From Streptomyces flavofungini (lineage in GTDB: Bacteria > Actinomycetota > Actinomycetes > Streptomycetales > Streptomycetaceae): a stretch of DNA of 64,000 bases. The notes beneath the pieces are model-generated. The model saw nothing but the letters and a program-made list of their open reading frames with translations. It made no database searches and had not been told where the DNA came from. Location of the stretch: positions 8,218,001 to 8,282,000 of the forward strand of contig NZ_CP128846.1 of assembly GCF_030388665.1 (NCBI RefSeq), in the 5' to 3' direction. A program made the position numbers and the translations under genes. Below are positions 24,989 through 35,572 of this stretch, piece by piece; the first letter of the stretch is position 1, and the number at the start of each line of letters is the position of its first letter.

Positions 24989-27703
24989 GTGACCGGCTCC
25001 GCACGCCGCACCGCCACCGCGATGGCCCTGGTCCTGCTCGCCGCCGCCGTGCCCCTGACGGGCGCGGCGGCGGCGCCCGCCGCCCCGGCCGCCGCCCCCG
25101 ACCCGACGAAGGCCGAGGCACAGTGGATCGACCGCGACACCGTCGTCTGGAACACCGGCGCCGGACCCGCCGCACGGGGCGGTGAACGCGCTCCCGTCAG
25201 AACGGAGTTGGCATACGCGCGGCGCGGCGGCATCGCCGTCGAGGACGGCGGCCTCACCGGCGCGGCCCACCGCATCCGCCTCACCCCCGTGCCCGGCGGC
25301 CTCACCGACGCCCAGCGGGCGAAGTTCCCGCACCTGAAGGCCTACGCGGCCTTCCGCGTCGACGCGCGCGACCGCCACCGGATCCGCGCGGCCCTCACCG
25401 GTCAGCTCGTCGCGGTCCAGCGCGCGTCGGACGGCACCGCGAAGGCCGCCACCGGCGTGCAGACGCAGGGCGTGCTCGACGACGTCTACGCCCCCGCCGC
25501 CACGAAGGCCGCGCTGGGCCCCGGCTTCACGCGCGGCACACCCTCGCTCGCGGTGTGGGCGCCCACCGCCCAGGACGTCCGGCTCGACATCGGCGGCCGG
25601 ACCGTGCCGATGCGCAGGGACGCGGCCTCCGGGGTCTGGTCGGCGAGCGGGCCGAGGAGCTGGACGGGCAAGCCGTACCGGTACGTCGTGAAGGTGTGGG
25701 CGCCGAGCGTGCGCAAGGTCGTCACCAACAAGGTCACCGACCCCTACGCCACCGCCCTCACCACCGACTCCGCCCGGAGCCTCCTCGTCGACCTCGACGA
25801 CCCCCGGCTCGCCCCCGAGGGCTGGCGGACCCTGCGCAAGCCGCCCGCGACCCCCCTGCGGGACGCGCAGATCCAGGAACTGCACATCCGGGACTTCTCC
25901 ATCGCCGACCGCACGGCCGAGCACCCGGGCCAGTACCTCGCGTTCACGGACCGCGCGTCCGACGGCATGCGGCACCTGCGAAGGCTCGCCAGGTCCGGCA
26001 CCTCCTACGTCCACCTGCTGCCCGCGTTCGACATCGGCACCGTCCCCGAGCGGAAGTCCGGGCAGACCACCCCCGACTGCGACCTCGGGTCCTACGCGCC
26101 GGACTCCGAGGAGCAGCAGACCTGTGTGGGCGAGTCCGCCGCGAAGGACGCCTACAACTGGGGCTACGACCCGCTGCACTACACGGTCCCCGAGGGCTCC
26201 TACGCGTCCGACCCCGAAGGCCCCCGGCGCACCGTCGAGTTCCGCAAGATGGTGCAAGGACTGAACAACGCGGGCCTGCGCACCGTCATGGACGTCGTCT
26301 ACAACCACACCGTCGCGAGCGGCCAGGCCGACAAGTCGATCCTCGACAAGATCGTGCCCGGCTACTACCAACGGCTGCTCGCCGACGGCTCCGTCGCCAC
26401 CTCCACCTGCTGCGCGAACACCGCGCCCGAGAACGCCATGATGGGCAGGCTCGTCGTCGACTCGATCGTCACCTGGGCGACGAAGTACAAGGTCGACGGC
26501 TTCCGCTTCGACCTCATGGGGCACCACCCGAAGGCCAACATCCTCGCCGTCCGCAGGGCCCTCGACGCCCTCACCCCGAAGAAGGACGGCGTCGACGGCA
26601 AGAAGATCGTGCTCTACGGAGAGGGCTGGAACTTCGGCGAAGTCGCCGACGACGCCCGCTTCGAGCAGGCCACCCAGCGCCACATGGCGGGCACGGGCGT
26701 CGCCACCTTCTCCGACCGGGCCCGCGACGCCGTGCGCGGCGGCGGCCCCTTCGACGAGGACCCCGGCGTCCAGGGCTTCGCCAGCGGTCTCTTCACCGAC
26801 CCCAACGCCTCCAAGGCGAACGGGACGCCCGCCGAGCAGAAGGCCCGCCTCCTGCACTACCAGGACCTGATCAAGGTCGGCCTCACCGGCAACCTCGCCG
26901 GGTACGCCTTCACCGACTCCGCCGGACGGAGGGTCACGGGCGCCGACGTCGACTACAACGGCGCCCCCGCGGGCTACGCCGACGCGCCCGGCGACGCCCT
27001 CGCCTACGCCGACGCCCACGACAACGAGTCGCTGTACGACGCGCTCGCCTTCAAGCTCCCGCCCGGCACGTCGGCGGCCGACCGGGCCCGGATGCAGGTC
27101 CTCGCGTCGGCGACGGCGACCCTCTCGCAGGGTCCGGCGCTCTACCAGGCGGGCAGCGACCTGCTGCGCTCCAAGTCCCTCGACCGCAACTCCTACGACA
27201 GCGGGGACTGGTTCAACGCCATCCACTGGGACTGCCGCGACGGCAACGGCTTCGGCCGCGGTCTGCCGCCCGCCGCCGACAACGAGCCCAAGTGGCCCTA
27301 CGCGAAGCCCCTGCTGGCGGACCCCGCGCTCGCCCCCGGCTGCGCGGACATCCACGGCGCGGCAGCCGCGTACCGGGACCTGCTGCGACTGCGCGCCACC
27401 GCGCCGGAGTTCTCCCTCGCGACGGGTGAGCGGGTCCAGCGGGAGCTGTCCTTCCCGCTGTCGGGCACCCCGGGGGAGACACCCGGCGTCATCACGATGC
27501 GCCTCGGCTCCCTCGTGGTCGTCTTCAACGCCACACCGCGGGAGCAGTCCCAGCACGTCGCGGCCCTGAAGGGGAAGGCGTACGCGCTGCATCCCACGCA
27601 GGCGCGCGGGGCCGACCCCGTGGTCAAGTCGGCCGCGTACGAGAAGGGTTCGGGCACCTTCCGGGTCCCGGCGCGGACGGTCGCGGTGTTCCAGCGCGGC
27701 TGA
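24989..27703 (+). CDS. pulA: Secreted pullulanase-type alpha-1,6-glucosidase
   Basis: 904 residues. A signal peptide (AMALVLLAAAVPLTGAAAAP) is followed by a PulA N2-type domain (EAQWIDRDTVVWNTG), a CBM48-like domain (FTRGTPSLAVWAPTAQDVRLDIGG) and a GH13_13 catalytic domain: DVVYNHTVASGQ, VDGFRFDLMGHHPK (nucleophile Asp), LYGEGWNFGE (acid Glu) and AYADAHDNES. It debranches alpha-1,6 bonds in starch or pullulan so that the amylase products can be imported. It starts with GTG 24989 after GAAGGAG, 25 bp behind the amylase stop, so the two form an operon. It ends 10 bp from the convergent alditol oxidase. Confidence 0.93.
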   Translation: MTGSARRTATAMALVLLAAAVPLTGAAAAPAAPAAAPDPTKAEAQWIDRDTVVWNTGAGPAARGGERAPVRTELAYARRGGIAVEDGGLTGAAHRIRLTPVPGGLTDAQRAKFPHLKAYAAFRVDARDRHRIRAALTGQLVAVQRASDGTAKAATGVQTQGVLDDVYAPAATKAALGPGFTRGTPSLAVWAPTAQDVRLDIGGRTVPMRRDAASGVWSASGPRSWTGKPYRYVVKVWAPSVRKVVTNKVTDPYATALTTDSARSLLVDLDDPRLAPEGWRTLRKPPATPLRDAQIQELHIRDFSIADRTAEHPGQYLAFTDRASDGMRHLRRLARSGTSYVHLLPAFDIGTVPERKSGQTTPDCDLGSYAPDSEEQQTCVGESAAKDAYNWGYDPLHYTVPEGSYASDPEGPRRTVEFRKMVQGLNNAGLRTVMDVVYNHTVASGQADKSILDKIVPGYYQRLLADGSVATSTCCANTAPENAMMGRLVVDSIVTWATKYKVDGFRFDLMGHHPKANILAVRRALDALTPKKDGVDGKKIVLYGEGWNFGEVADDARFEQATQRHMAGTGVATFSDRARDAVRGGGPFDEDPGVQGFASGLFTDPNASKANGTPAEQKARLLHYQDLIKVGLTGNLAGYAFTDSAGRRVTGADVDYNGAPAGYADAPGDALAYADAHDNESLYDALAFKLPPGTSAADRARMQVLASATATLSQGPALYQAGSDLLRSKSLDRNSYDSGDWFNAIHWDCRDGNGFGRGLPPAADNEPKWPYAKPLLADPALAPGCADIHGAAAAYRDLLRLRATAPEFSLATGERVQRELSFPLSGTPGETPGVITMRLGSLVVVFNATPREQSQHVAALKGKAYALHPTQARGADPVVKSAAYEKGSGTFRVPARTVAVFQRG

Positions 27704-27713
27704 GGGAGAGCAC

Positions 27714-29030
<1,317 letters not shown>

Positions 29031-29067
29031 TTACCGGCCATCGTGCCCGGCCGGTCGGAGTCGGACA

Positions 29068-29116
29068 TACCCCTCTGGGTACGGTGACAGGTAAGGAGTG
29101 AATACCCCCGGGGGTA
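29068..29116. promoter_or_regulatory. Two CstR-type operators upstream of the persulfide dioxygenase
   Basis: TACCCCTCTGGGTA at 29068-29081 and the perfect palindrome TACCCCCGGGGGTA at 29103-29116, 35 bp apart. A third copy (31761-31774) lies in front of the repressor gene. The TACCC-N4-GGGTA form is typical of CsoR-superfamily operators. The second palindrome is about 50 bp upstream of the dioxygenase start. Confidence 0.85.
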
Positions 29117-29167
29117 ATTGACCGGGGCGCAGCCCCGGAAGCGCGAAGCGGAAAGGGAGTGACAGCC

Positions 29168-30622
29168 GTGTTCTTCGTCGACACCCTCGAACTCACAGGG
29201 CTCGGGAACCGCAGCTATCTGGCCGGGGGCCCGGACACCGCCGTGGCCGTCGACCCGCCGCGTGACATCGACCGGGTCATGGCGCTCGCTGCCCGCCGCG
29301 GGGTGCGGATCGGGTACGTCGCCGAGACGCACGTCCACAACGACTACGTGAGCGGCGGGTTGGAGCTGGCCCGGGTGACGGGCGCGCGGTATCTGGTCCC
29401 CGCCGGTGCCTTCGTGTCGTTCCCGCACACGCCGGTCGCGGACGGCGACACGGTGCTCGTGGACGAGGCCGCCGGGTCGGGCGCGGGGGACGGGGCGGGC
29501 GGGCCGTCCCGGGCGGACGAGGCCGTCGCGCTGCGGGCGCTCGCCACGCCCGGGCACACCCCGCACCACCTGTCGTACGTCCTGACGGTCGGCGGACGCG
29601 CGACGGCCGCGTTCACCGGCGGCTCCCTGCTCATCGGCACGGTGGGCCGTCCCGACCTGGTCGAGCCCCGCCTCACCGAGCCGCTGGCCCGCGCCCAGCA
29701 CGCCTCGGCGCACCGCCTGGCCGAGGAACTGGACGACGCGGTACGCGTCCTGCCCACGCACGGCTTCGGCAGCTTCTGCTCGGCGACGCAGTCCGAGGGC
29801 GGCGCGACCACCATCGGCGCGGAGCGGACGGCCAACACGGCCCTCACCCAGGACGAGGACTCCTTCGTCGCCGAACTGCTCGCCGGGCTCGACGACGTGC
29901 CCGCGTACTACACCCACATGGGCCCGGCCAACGCGGCGGGGCCCGCGCCCGTCGACCTGACCCCGCCCGGGCACGCCGACGCCACGGAGATCGCCGCGCG
30001 CCTGGCGGCCGGGGAATGGGTGGTGGACCTGCGCGGCCGGGTGGCGTTCGCCGCCGGGCACGTCGTGGGGTCCTTCAACTTCGAGGCGGAGGGCAAGCTG
30101 GCCACGTACCTGGCGTGGCTGATCCCGTGGGGCACGCCGGTCACGCTGCTCGCCGAATCGCCGCGCCAACTGGCCGACGCCCAGCGCGAGCTGGTGCGGG
30201 TGGGCATCGACCGGCCGGCGGCGGGCGCGACGGGCGGCCCCGGGAGCTGGGTGCGTGCGGGGGAGCGTCCCGGCTCCTTCCCCCGCGCGACGTTCGCCGA
30301 CCTGGCCGAGGCCCGCAAGGACCGGGACGACGTGGTGGTCCTCGACGTGCGCCGCGCCTCGGAGCGCGCGGGCGCCCACCTGGAGGGCTCCGCGCACGTA
30401 CCGCTCCACGAACTCCACGGACGCCACGGCGAGGTGCCGGACGGCGAGGTGTGGGTGCACTGCGGCACCGGGATGCGCGCGGCGATCGGGGCCTCGCTCC
30501 TCGCCGCCGCCGGGCGCGGGGTCGTCGTCGTGGACGACGTGTTCGACGCCGACGCCCTGGCCCGCGCGGGACTGCCCGTCCACGACGGCCACGGCTGTAC
30601 CCACGCCTGTACGCGCACGTGA
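29168..30622 (+). CDS. Persulfide dioxygenase-like MBL hydrolase fused to rhodanese domains
   Basis: 484 residues. The metallo-beta-lactamase part has AETHVHNDYVSGG (His55, His57, Asp59), TPGHTPHH (His130) and PTHGFGSFCSA, the iron-binding pattern of ETHE1/CstB-type persulfide dioxygenases. Two rhodanese-like domains follow: the first (VVDLRGRVAFAAGHVVGS) lacks a catalytic Cys, and the second has VHCGTGMRA with active Cys432. It should oxidise glutathione or low-molecular-weight persulfides to sulfite and transfer sulfur. GTG 29168 is chosen over 29159 because the Shine-Dalgarno AAGGGAG is at 29153-29159. The stop overlaps the next GTG. Confidence 0.9.
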   Translation: MFFVDTLELTGLGNRSYLAGGPDTAVAVDPPRDIDRVMALAARRGVRIGYVAETHVHNDYVSGGLELARVTGARYLVPAGAFVSFPHTPVADGDTVLVDEAAGSGAGDGAGGPSRADEAVALRALATPGHTPHHLSYVLTVGGRATAAFTGGSLLIGTVGRPDLVEPRLTEPLARAQHASAHRLAEELDDAVRVLPTHGFGSFCSATQSEGGATTIGAERTANTALTQDEDSFVAELLAGLDDVPAYYTHMGPANAAGPAPVDLTPPGHADATEIAARLAAGEWVVDLRGRVAFAAGHVVGSFNFEAEGKLATYLAWLIPWGTPVTLLAESPRQLADAQRELVRVGIDRPAAGATGGPGSWVRAGERPGSFPRATFADLAEARKDRDDVVVLDVRRASERAGAHLEGSAHVPLHELHGRHGEVPDGEVWVHCGTGMRAAIGASLLAAAGRGVVVVDDVFDADALARAGLPVHDGHGCTHACTRT

Positions 30623-31395
30623 GCCCGCTCGTCCTGGCCCTGCTCGCCGGGGCCGTGGTCGGCCTCGCCCTCGGCGCCCTGGGCGGAGGCGGCAGCATGC
30701 TCGCCGTCCCCGCGCTCGTCTACCTCCTCGGCTTCACCCCGGCCGCCGCCACCACCGCGAGCCTGCTGATTGTCGCGGTCACCTCGGCCACGGCCCTGTA
30801 CGCCCACGCCCGCGCCGGGCACGTGCGCTGGCGGGCGGGCGCGCTGTTCGCGGCGACCGGGATCCTGCCCGCCGCCGGGGCGGGGGCGGCGGCGGGCAGA
30901 CTGCCGCAGCCGGTGCTCACGGCGGCGTTCGCGGGGGTGGCTGGGGTCGCGGCGGTGTTGATGTTGAGGGCCGGTGGGGCCGGGCGGGGCGCCCGCGCGG
31001 GGGCCGGTGCCGTCCGGCCGGGGCGTGCGGCCGGGGCCGGGGCCGGGCTCGGCGCGCTGACCGGGCTGCTCGGCGTCGGCGGCGGATTCCTCGTCGTACC
31101 GGCCCTCGTCTCCGTCCTCGCCTTCGAGATGCGGGCCGCCACCGGGACCAGCCTGCTGGTCATCGCCGTCAACTCCCTCGCCTCACTGGCCACCCGCGGC
31201 AGCACGACGACCGGCCTCGACTGGGCCGTGGTCGCGCCCTTCACCGGCGCGGCGGTCCTCGGCGCGTGGGACGGCAAGCGGCTCGCCGCCAGGCTCACCG
31301 GGGCCGCCCTGCGGCGCACGTTCGCGGTCGCGCTGCTCGTGGTGGCCGCCGCGATGGGAGCGGACGCGGTGGTCCAGAGTGTCGGCTCGGCGTGA
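30619..31395 (+). CDS. TauE/SafE family sulfite exporter
   Basis: 258 residues, strongly hydrophobic with about eight membrane segments and two internal copies of the family signature: GALGGGGSMLAVPALVYLLG near residue 17 and GLLGVGGGFLVVPALVSVLA near 152. It should move sulfite or a related sulfur anion out of the cell, which fits its coupling (GTGA overlap) with the sulfite-producing dioxygenase. The GTG at 30619 is the natural start. Transcription is probably controlled by CstR through the operators upstream of the dioxygenase. Confidence 0.9.
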   Translation: MSPLVLALLAGAVVGLALGALGGGGSMLAVPALVYLLGFTPAAATTASLLIVAVTSATALYAHARAGHVRWRAGALFAATGILPAAGAGAAAGRLPQPVLTAAFAGVAGVAAVLMLRAGGAGRGARAGAGAVRPGRAAGAGAGLGALTGLLGVGGGFLVVPALVSVLAFEMRAATGTSLLVIAVNSLASLATRGSTTTGLDWAVVAPFTGAAVLGAWDGKRLAARLTGAALRRTFAVALLVVAAAMGADAVVQSVGSA

Positions 31396-31460
31396 CGGGG
31401 GCCGTGCGGGCGGCGGGAGCCCTGGGCGGCGCAGGAGCCGCGGGGGCCGTGAGGGCCGTC

Positions 31461-31745
<285 letters not shown>

Positions 31746-31760
31746 TCACTCCGATCTGGA

Positions 31761-31774
31761 TACCCCTATGGGTA
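31761..31774. promoter_or_regulatory. CstR-type operator between cstR and the rhodanese gene
   Basis: TACCCCTATGGGTA lies between the divergent starts of the repressor (31742) and the rhodanese gene (31839), so it can serve both directions. Same symmetry as the copies at 29068 and 29103. Confidence 0.85.
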
Positions 31775-31838
31775 CCGTACGGGAGTGGTGCACGCATCAA
31801 CCAAGGCCTCCCCGTGGCCTTCGACGAAAGGAAGTCCC

Positions 31839-32408
31839 GTGCCGTCCCGCACCGCGCTCACCGCCGAACAGGCCCGCCACCGCCTGGACGAACTGGTCGT
31901 CGTCGACGTCCGCACCCCCGCCGAGTTCGCCTCCGGGCACCTCCCCGGGGCCCACAACATCCCCCTGGAGCGCCTCCCCGAAGCCCTGCCCGCCCTCGAC
32001 GCCGCGGCGGCACGCGGGGAACTCCTGATGGTGTGCGCCACCGGCAACCGCTCGGCCCGGGCCTGCGCGCGCCTGGCCGAGGACGGCGTCCCCGCCGCGA
32101 CCCTCACCGACGGCACCACCGGCTGGACCGGGCGCGGATACGACGTCGAGCGCACCCGGAGCACGGCCCGCGCCACCTGGGCCATGGAGCGCCAAGTCCG
32201 CCTGACCGCGGGGTCGCTGATCCTGACCGGCCTGGCGCTGGGGCTGCTGTGGCCGTACGCCCTGTGGCTGTCCGCCGCCGTCGCCGCGGGCCTGGTCCTC
32301 GCCGCGGTCACGGACACCTGCGGCCTGGCCTCCGTCCTGGCCAGGCTGCCGCACAACCGCCCCCGCGACACCGACCTGCACGCCACGCTCGTCGCCCTGA
32401 ACCGCTGA
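31839..32408 (+). CDS. Rhodanese with membrane DUF2892-type C-terminus
   Basis: 189 residues. The rhodanese domain (1-105) reads VVVDVRTPAEFASGHLPGAHNIPLERL and has active Cys66 in VCATGNRSARA. Residues 118-165 form two membrane segments (LTAGSLILTGLALGLLWPY, LWLSAAVAAGLVLAAVTD), the DUF2892 pattern, ending in DTCGLASVLARLP. It should transfer sulfane sulfur at the membrane. GTG start has AAAGGAAG at 31827-31834. It is read away from cstR with one operator between them. Confidence 0.9.
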   Translation: MPSRTALTAEQARHRLDELVVVDVRTPAEFASGHLPGAHNIPLERLPEALPALDAAAARGELLMVCATGNRSARACARLAEDGVPAATLTDGTTGWTGRGYDVERTRSTARATWAMERQVRLTAGSLILTGLALGLLWPYALWLSAAVAAGLVLAAVTDTCGLASVLARLPHNRPRDTDLHATLVALNR

Positions 32409-32454
32409 CGGAGAGCGCCCCGGGCGGCACTTGGGCACCGCGCCCGGCGGCCCG

Positions 32455-32898
32455 TCAGTCGGCGGGCTCGGTGTCGAAGCCGCGTACGTAGCGCCGCTGC
32501 CACGGCGTCTCGACGGCACGGCGGTGATAGTGCGCGCGCACATAGGCGACGGCCTCACCGGCCGGGACGCCGTCGAGCACGGCCAGACAGGCGAGCGCCG
32601 TCCCTGTGCGGCCGAAGCCGCCGCCGCAGGCGATCTCCACGCGCTCCGTGGCGGCGCGCGCCCAGGCCTCGCCGAGGAGTTGCCGCGCGGCCGCCCGGTC
32701 CGTGGGCAGCCAGAAGTCCGGCCAGCGCAGCCAGCGCGCCTCCCACGGCACCTCGGGCGGCGGCTTGCCCTGGAGGTGCACGGCGAACATCGGCTCGGGC
32801 CCGGTCGGCAGCGGGCGACGGAGACCCCGGCCGCGCACGAGTCGGCCGGAAGGCAGCCGCAGCACACCTTCGGCGGTCTCACTCCAGGTTTCAGCCAC
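32455..32898 (-). CDS. Small dual-specificity protein-tyrosine-phosphatase-like protein
   Basis: 147 residues. The phosphatase loop is CGGGFGRTG (CX5R with Cys91 and Arg97), preceded by a candidate general-acid loop LRWPDFWLPTD (Asp61). Phosphotyrosine enzymes of this size occur widely in Streptomyces; the target is unknown. GTG at 32898 is chosen because of the purine tract GGGGGG just upstream and because the fold begins with the AETWSETAEGVLRLPSG segment. It is convergent with the rhodanese gene. Two more phosphatases are at 48459 and 49582. Confidence 0.8.
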   Translation of the reverse strand: MAETWSETAEGVLRLPSGRLVRGRGLRRPLPTGPEPMFAVHLQGKPPPEVPWEARWLRWPDFWLPTDRAAARQLLGEAWARAATERVEIACGGGFGRTGTALACLAVLDGVPAGEAVAYVRAHYHRRAVETPWQRRYVRGFDTEPAD

Positions 32899-33102
32899 AC
32901 GATCCCCCCAACTTCGCCATAAGATCACCCTACGGAAAACAGCGGCAGCAGGGAGTGAGTTGCGCTGCGGGCGAACCACCATGCCCAAGAGCCGCAGGTC
33001 ACAGGGTACTTCGCGCACCAAAGGGACAATGGCCACCTGGTCCTAGCCGATACTCACCCGGTTCTAACGGAATCTTGACTTCGACAGGGCATATTGACGC
33101 GC
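32899..33102. other. Spacer upstream of phosphatase and small ORF
   Basis: No gene is supported here. It probably contains the leftward phosphatase promoter. Nothing symmetric stood out. Confidence 0.3.
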
Positions 33103-33369
33103 ATGACAACCTTGGTTCCTGTCTGCCCGTACTGCGGCCGGGTGGAATGCATCTGTCCGGCAGTGGCCGGTCACTTCGCGTCGGCCCGCACGTGCGCGCC
33201 GACGGTCACACCGCCGCGTGTCAGGCGGGGCGCACCGACCACGCGGACGCTGATACGCCGCGTGGGCCCCGCCCACCGGACGGGGCCCCACCGCCCCGTC
33301 CCCCGTGCCCCGCGCACACCGGACCCGACCACCGCGAGCAGGACCCCCGCACCGGCGACCTGCCCGTAG
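33103..33369 (+). CDS. Possible small zinc-ribbon-like protein, unrecognised
   Basis: 88 residues. The first 20 look like a protein (MTTLVPVCPYCGRVECICPA with CPYC-N5-CIC spacing that could bind zinc), whereas the rest is Pro/Arg/Thr-rich and could be out-of-frame noise. No clear ribosome binding site precedes ATG 33103. It might be a real short protein that once ended sooner, or chance. I do not know the family. Confidence 0.3.
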   Translation: MTTLVPVCPYCGRVECICPAVAGHFASARTCAPTVTPPRVRRGAPTTRTLIRRVGPAHRTGPHRPVPRAPRTPDPTTASRTPAPATCP

Positions 33370-33629
33370 TCGGTGCCGCCACCGACACCTGACCCGCCGT
33401 CGTCGCGCACGCCGGACCTCTGGCCGACGACGACGGCGCCCAGTACCGTGCCGATGCCGCCCTCGTCGACGCACCGTCGAGGAACGGGGCCCTGATCGCC
33501 GCGGGTTCGCACGCCCCCTGCGTCTCCGGCGTGCCCGCGTACGTGTCGCAGCCGGGGCGGACGGGGCGGGTGAGTTGGGGCGGGGCGGGTGAGTCGGGGC
33601 GTGGCCGGGGCGAGAAGTGAGGCGGAGCA
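33370..33629. other. Spacer with a direct repeat
   Basis: About 260 bases without a convincing gene. GGGGCGGGTGAGT occurs twice, 22 bases apart, near 33563-33597, directly upstream of the SMP-30 gene. Confidence 0.4.
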
Positions 33630-34505
33630 GTGGCGAAGGGTGAGACGGTGACGGACTGGAAGCCGGTCGTCGAGGTCGCGGTGCGCGAGCGGGCCGAGCT
33701 GGGCGAGGGCCCCACCTGGGACCCGGCGGCCGAGCGCCTGATCTGGGTGGACATCCTCAACTCCCGTGTCCACACCTACGCTCCGGCGAGCGGCCACCGG
33801 ACGGTGCTCGCCACGGAACAGCACGTCGGCGCCGCGAAGCCGCGCGCGGGCGGCGGCCTCGTCGTCAACCTCCGCGACGGCATCGGGCTCTACGCCCCGG
33901 ACGGCGCCTTCTCCTGGCTGGTGCGCGACCCGGTCGCCGGACGCCGCGGCAACGACGCGGCGATCGCCCCCGACGGCGCGCTGTGGGCGGGCACCATGCG
34001 CTACGACGAGGCGCCCGGCGGCGGCGCCCTCACACGCGTCACGGCGGACGGCACGGCGACCGAGGTCTTCCCCGGCGTGGCCGTCAGCAACGGCACCGGC
34101 TGGAGCCCCGACGGCACCCTCCTGTACTACGTGGACAGCCCCACGCGACGCGTCGACGTCTGCCGCATGGACGGGCAACACCCGATCGAGCGCAGGGAGT
34201 TCGCCGTGATCGCGGACTCGGACGGCTTCCCGGACGGCCTCACCGTGGACGCCGAAGGGTGCGTGTGGGTGGCGCTCTGGGACGGCGCGCAGGTGCGGCG
34301 CTACACCCCGGACGGCACGCTGGACCGCGTCCTGCGGCTTCCCGTGCGGCGCCCCACCGCGTGCGCGTTCGGCGGCCAGGACCTGCGGGACCTGTACGTC
34401 ACGACGGCCCGGGTCGGCCAGGACCGCCCGCACCCGATGGCGGGCTCGGTCCTCGTGGTCCAGGGCGCCGGCCAGGGGCTGCCGGGGGCGGCCTTCGCGG
34501 GCTGA
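33630..34505 (+). CDS. SMP-30/gluconolactonase/LRE family protein
   Basis: 291 residues of the six-bladed beta-propeller SMP-30 family. Metal-binding residues are at the usual places: Glu in ELGEGPTWDPAAERLIWVDI near 24, Asn in SNGTGWSPDG and Asp in DSDGFPDGLTVDAEG. These lactonases open sugar-acid lactones. Substrate is unknown here, and no sugar operon is adjacent. GTG start 33630 has GGCGGAG at 33621-33627. Its end is close to the convergent thioesterase gene. Confidence 0.9.
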   Translation: MAKGETVTDWKPVVEVAVRERAELGEGPTWDPAAERLIWVDILNSRVHTYAPASGHRTVLATEQHVGAAKPRAGGGLVVNLRDGIGLYAPDGAFSWLVRDPVAGRRGNDAAIAPDGALWAGTMRYDEAPGGGALTRVTADGTATEVFPGVAVSNGTGWSPDGTLLYYVDSPTRRVDVCRMDGQHPIERREFAVIADSDGFPDGLTVDAEGCVWVALWDGAQVRRYTPDGTLDRVLRLPVRRPTACAFGGQDLRDLYVTTARVGQDRPHPMAGSVLVVQGAGQGLPGAAFAG

Positions 34506-34545
34506 CGCCCTTCGGGAGCGGTCGTCCCGCGACACCACGCGGGCC

Positions 34546-35346
34546 TCAGACGCTGCGGCTCGCGAACATCGAGGAGATGACGCGCTCCGCCTGGTCGGCC
34601 AGGTAGAAGTGGTCGCCGGGCAGTACGAGCGCGGAGAACTCGCCGCTGCCCGCGTCCCGCCACGCCTCCACGTCCTCCGGCGACACCTCGATGTCCTGGT
34701 CGCCCGTGAACACGCCGATGGGGCAGCGCAGCCGCGCCGTCAGGTCCGGGCGGTACGTCTCGATCAGGCGGTAGTCCGCGCGTATCGCGGGCAGCACCAT
34801 CTCGCGCACGTCGGGGTCGTCGAGGAGCTGTGGGTCGGTCCCGCCGAGCTGCTTGATCTCGTCGACGAGCCGCTCCTCCGGCAGCAGGTGCACCGTCCCC
34901 GGACGCTGGCGGCGCGGGCCCTGACGGCCGGAAACGAAGACCTGCCGGGGGGCGGGCCCCGGCCCCGCCTCCAGGCGCAGCGCCGTCTCCCAGGCCAGTG
35001 CCGCACCCATGCTGTGGCCGAAGAAGACCAGCTCGCGATCGGCGCGCACACCGGCCCGCAGCGCCTCCGTGACCGCGTCGGCCAGCTCCGTCATGGTGCC
35101 GATGGGCCGCTCCGCGAGCCGGTCCTGCCGCCCCGGGTACTGCACCGCGACCAGCTCCACGTCCAGCGGGAGCAGTCGCGCCCAGGGCGAGAAGAAGGAG
35201 GCGGTGCCGCCCGCGTGCGGGAAGCACACCAGGGTGGTGCGGGCGCCGGGGCGGGGCTGGGTGCGGCGCAGCCAACGGGGCGTGGGAGCGGCCGAGTTGC
35301 CACCGGGGCGGTGGGTGGTGGGGTTCGATTCGGTGGTCATCAGCAC
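34546..35346 (-). CDS. Orphan type II thioesterase (RedJ/GrsT family)
   Basis: 266 residues with the alpha/beta-hydrolase pattern LVCFPHAGGTASFFSPWARLLP, nucleophile FFGHSMGA (Ser) and catalytic His in LPGDHFYLADQ; Asp is in TGDQDIEVSPE. Such proteins clear wrongly loaded acyl groups from polyketide or nonribosomal peptide synthases. No synthase lies in this window, so the gene is either orphan or acts in trans. ATG 35346 starts MLMTTESN; the ATG at 35340 is possible. A 39-bp palindrome lies 85 bp upstream of its start. Confidence 0.9.
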   Translation of the reverse strand: MLMTTESNPTTHRPGGNSAAPTPRWLRRTQPRPGARTTLVCFPHAGGTASFFSPWARLLPLDVELVAVQYPGRQDRLAERPIGTMTELADAVTEALRAGVRADRELVFFGHSMGAALAWETALRLEAGPGPAPRQVFVSGRQGPRRQRPGTVHLLPEERLVDEIKQLGGTDPQLLDDPDVREMVLPAIRADYRLIETYRPDLTARLRCPIGVFTGDQDIEVSPEDVEAWRDAGSGEFSALVLPGDHFYLADQAERVISSMFASRSV

Positions 35347-35430
35347 TCCGTCGAGCAGCTAGGCGGTCGGGCCGCGGTTCACAGTGGTCGCCCGCGCGAC
35401 GGAACCAGAAGCGCGGCACGTGCCGCAACC

Positions 35431-35469
35431 CGGGGTAGCGGTTCGGGCGCCGCCCGAACCGCTACCCCG
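35431..35469. terminator. 39-bp perfect palindrome, 19-bp arms
   Basis: Arms 35431-35449 (begins CGGGGTAGCGGTTCGGGCG) and 35451-35469 pair perfectly around a single base. It lies downstream of the leftward DUF5954-like gene (stop at 35573) and upstream of the thioesterase gene. The most likely role is a strong terminator. With so short a loop the tip must open, but the stem is very stable. A large DNA-binding site is possible. Confidence 0.7.
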
Positions 35470-35572
35470 CACCGATGCCACGTACACACAGATGTCCGGT
35501 CGCCCGGACGCCGGGCGCAGCGTCCCATGGGGTGCTCGTGGTGGTTCGTGCTGCTTTGAGGCTTTGAGTCCG

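Noticed and set aside
24902..27592. Long minus-strand frame opposite pulA
   Set aside because: Composition is Val/Gly/Arg-rich with no motifs; the plus strand has clear GH13 motifs.
34546..35346. Part of a polyketide or peptide gene cluster
   Set aside because: The thioesterase is alone; no synthase, carrier protein or tailoring set is nearby.
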